Positions 6,328-7,581 of a stretch of 7,581 nucleotides of DNA are shown here, piece by piece. How positions within the stretch are numbered: the first letter of the stretch is position 1; the number at the start of each line of letters is the position of its first letter. Under the pieces are notes generated by a model. It saw nothing but the letters and a program-made list of their open reading frames with translations. It did no database searches and had not been told where the DNA came from. Made by a program: the position numbers and the translations under genes. This DNA is from Candidatus Nanopelagicales bacterium (GTDB taxonomy: Bacteria > Actinomycetota > Actinomycetes > S36-B12 > UBA10799): positions 1-7,581 of the forward strand of contig JAUYKX010000096.1 of the NCBI GenBank assembly GCA_030699055.1, in the 5' to 3' direction.

Positions 6328-7448
6328 AGCCGGAAACGGGCCTTGAACTCGTCGCGGAACACCTGCTCGACGACCACCCGGTCGAACAGACCCGAAGTCG
6401 AGTCCTCCTGCACGTACTCGCACACGCGCACCCACGCCCAGCCCATAGCCGACGTCAGGGAGCCAGCGACCGCTCCCGAAATCACCATGGCCGGCAACTG
6501 CCCGCCGGGCACGGCTCGCAACAGCGACGACACCAGCCAGCGGCCAGCCGAGGTGGCGCCCGACGACAACATCAACGATCCGACCACCGAGGCGATCCGT
6601 GATTTCGGCAGGGCAACACCGTAAGCCGCAGCGATCTTGGCCATCATCGAGATCTGCAGCGGAACCAGGATCGCCGCATCTGAGAATGGAATCGGGGTCA
6701 CCCCCGTCGCCACCGCCGTGGTCGATGCCTTCTTGATGATCGCTTGACAAGCCTGTCTTTTACGCTCCCGGTCGATCAACTGAGCGGCACTCAGCGCCCG
6801 CCGAGCCGCTTCGGGCGCGGTTTGGAAGGTGGCCTCGATCAGGGTCTGAAGTCCGTACACCGGAGTGCGCAGGAAGGGATCGGCCAGGGCATTGGTCAGT
6901 ATCACCCGACCGCTCGGGGCGATCGGCAAACCGAGACTTTCGATGTACGCCGCCAGCTCGAGGGCTTCGCCGTGAACCGAGCCGTCCGGCGCCACCGGCA
7001 CTTGGGTCAACACGACGATCACCGGCACGAGTTCGGCGAGCCGGTTGACGAACATCGCCTGACCCTGCTCGAATCGCCGATCGCTCCAGCGCAGGACGTA
7101 CCACGCCGCATGAATCTGCCGATCGACACTCTGCTGGCGACCCGCGGTCACGATTTCTCCGAGCCGGGCCAGCACCGTGTCTCCCGACTGGCCGGTCTCA
7201 AAACCTTGAGAGTCGAGCAGGCCGAGCAGCCCCGACTGATGCTGATAGAACGCCAGATCCGCCGTCACCGGTGATCCGGTTCCGGTGGGGGCAACCACCT
7301 GCCCGAACACAGCATTGATCAGAGTGGACTTGCCGGCCCCGGTCTTACCGAACACCGCCAGGTTGAATCGACCAAGCTCGGCGACCGCCTCCGCGTATTC
7401 GCGCGAGAACATCCCCCCGATGTCGATGCCGTCTTCGTCGCCGATCAT
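6306..7448 (-). CDS. P-loop GTPase with DUF697-like hydrophobic C-terminal domain
   Basis: A 380-residue protein with an N-terminal Ras-like GTPase domain (about 25-210) and a C-terminal domain resembling DUF697 (about 235-345). G1 is GKTGAGKS (34-41). The switch region GTGSPVT (56-62) holds the likely G2 Thr, and G3 is DSQG (79-82). At the G4 position the sequence is TQVP (148-151) instead of NKxD, so guanine specificity is not guaranteed. G5 may be LTNA (184-187). The block TGVTPIPFSDAAILVPLQISMMAKIAAAYG (248-277) has the Pro/Asp/Gln spacing of DUF697, and further hydrophobic stretches (286-310, 318-342) suggest membrane association. The ATG at 7448 overlaps the preceding stop as ATGA; an ATG at 7412 is possible but less likely. 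Role unknown: GTPases of this build are linked to membrane or stress functions, but nothing here fixes that. Confidence 0.85.
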   Translation of the reverse strand: MIGDEDGIDIGGMFSREYAEAVAELGRFNLAVFGKTGAGKSTLINAVFGQVVAPTGTGSPVTADLAFYQHQSGLLGLLDSQGFETGQSGDTVLARLGEIVTAGRQQSVDRQIHAAWYVLRWSDRRFEQGQAMFVNRLAELVPVIVVLTQVPVAPDGSVHGEALELAAYIESLGLPIAPSGRVILTNALADPFLRTPVYGLQTLIEATFQTAPEAARRALSAAQLIDRERKRQACQAIIKKASTTAVATGVTPIPFSDAAILVPLQISMMAKIAAAYGVALPKSRIASVVGSLMLSSGATSAGRWLVSSLLRAVPGGQLPAMVISGAVAGSLTSAMGWAWVRVCEYVQEDSTSGLFDRVVVEQVFRDEFKARFRLPRGSTS

Positions 7449-7581
7449 TTCCGACCGGCGCCCGAAGTGGCGACGAGTTTCACCTCGCCACTGGACAGAG
7501 AAGCGAGTGCACCCAACGGGCCGGCGCCGTCAACGGCAACGGCTTCCCCTTCCGCGCCCCACGACCGAAGCTGCCTGGCGA
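7445..7581 (-). CDS. 3' end of an unidentified gene, cut by the window edge
   Basis: An open frame enters from the right edge and runs 44 codons to a TGA at 7447-7445, which overlaps the GTPase ATG in an ATGA arrangement. The visible C-terminus includes RQLRSWGAEGEAVAVDGAG, then PLGALASLSSGEVKLVAT, ending in GRK. No domain can be recognised from so short a piece. The 4-base overlap strongly suggests translational coupling with the GTPase, so this gene may encode its partner. An 8-base inverted repeat (AGTGGCGA 7466-7473 and TCGCCACT 7485-7492, 11-base loop) lies in its last codons, 18 bases before the GTPase start; it could affect coupling or be chance. Confidence 0.6.
   Translation of the reverse strand, partial: ARQLRSWGAEGEAVAVDGAGPLGALASLSSGEVKLVATSGAGRK

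Noticed and set aside
7466..7492. 8-base perfect inverted repeat as a terminator or attenuator before the GTPase
   Set aside because: It is inside coding sequence of a coupled gene pair, lacks a T-run, and several such repeats are expected by chance in a window of this size.
1..7581. Defence system, CRISPR array, toxin-antitoxin pair, prophage or insertion sequence
   Set aside because: No Cas, nuclease, transposase, integrase or small toxin-like frames and no regularly spaced repeats were seen on either strand. The lone GTPase is not enough to propose a defence role.

Overview
The window is GC-rich and gene-dense, and reads as chromosomal DNA of an actinobacterium. The evidence is the set of families: a wax ester synthase/diacylglycerol acyltransferase (WS/DGAT), a reductase closely resembling the mycobacterial trans-acting enoyl reductase family (Rv2953/Rv2449c type), a DHA2-type MFS exporter with the GRRR motif A, GTG start candidates and very short gene spacing. 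A mycolate-group genus or a relative such as Nakamurella would fit, but the genus cannot be fixed from sequence reading alone. No rRNA, tRNA, CRISPR array, insertion sequence or phage gene was seen.

Layout. (1) Positions 73-2931, minus strand: three tightly packed genes, read right to left as an exported lipoprotein of unknown function, a class I SAM-dependent methyltransferase and a 14-helix MFS transporter. Gaps are about 8-10 bases, so they are probably one transcript. (2) Positions 2932-3072: a divergent control region with short inverted repeats and one copy of a 16-base direct repeat. (3) Positions 3073-6317, plus strand: the enoyl-reductase-like protein, a small flavodoxin-fold protein and the WS/DGAT acyltransferase, with gaps of 24 and 38 bases, a probable lipid-metabolism operon. 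(4) Positions 6306-7581, minus strand: the truncated 3' end of an unidentified gene that overlaps by ATGA a GTPase with a DUF697-like hydrophobic C-terminal domain. The GTPase converges on the WS/DGAT gene, and the two coding ends overlap by 12 bases inside an imperfect hairpin that may be a shared bidirectional terminator.

How the genes may work together. The plus-strand trio suggests acyl-lipid work: reduction of an acyl or polyketide-type intermediate, a flavin redox partner, and esterification into wax ester or triacylglycerol. This is inferred from family membership and order. The divergent lipoprotein-methyltransferase-exporter set could modify and export a small molecule or lipid, but no substrate can be read from the sequence. 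I do not see a clearly new biological system. The points most worth a second look are the reductase-flavoprotein-acyltransferase module, the GTPase with a non-canonical G4 motif and its cut-off partner, and the hairpin at the convergent stop codons.
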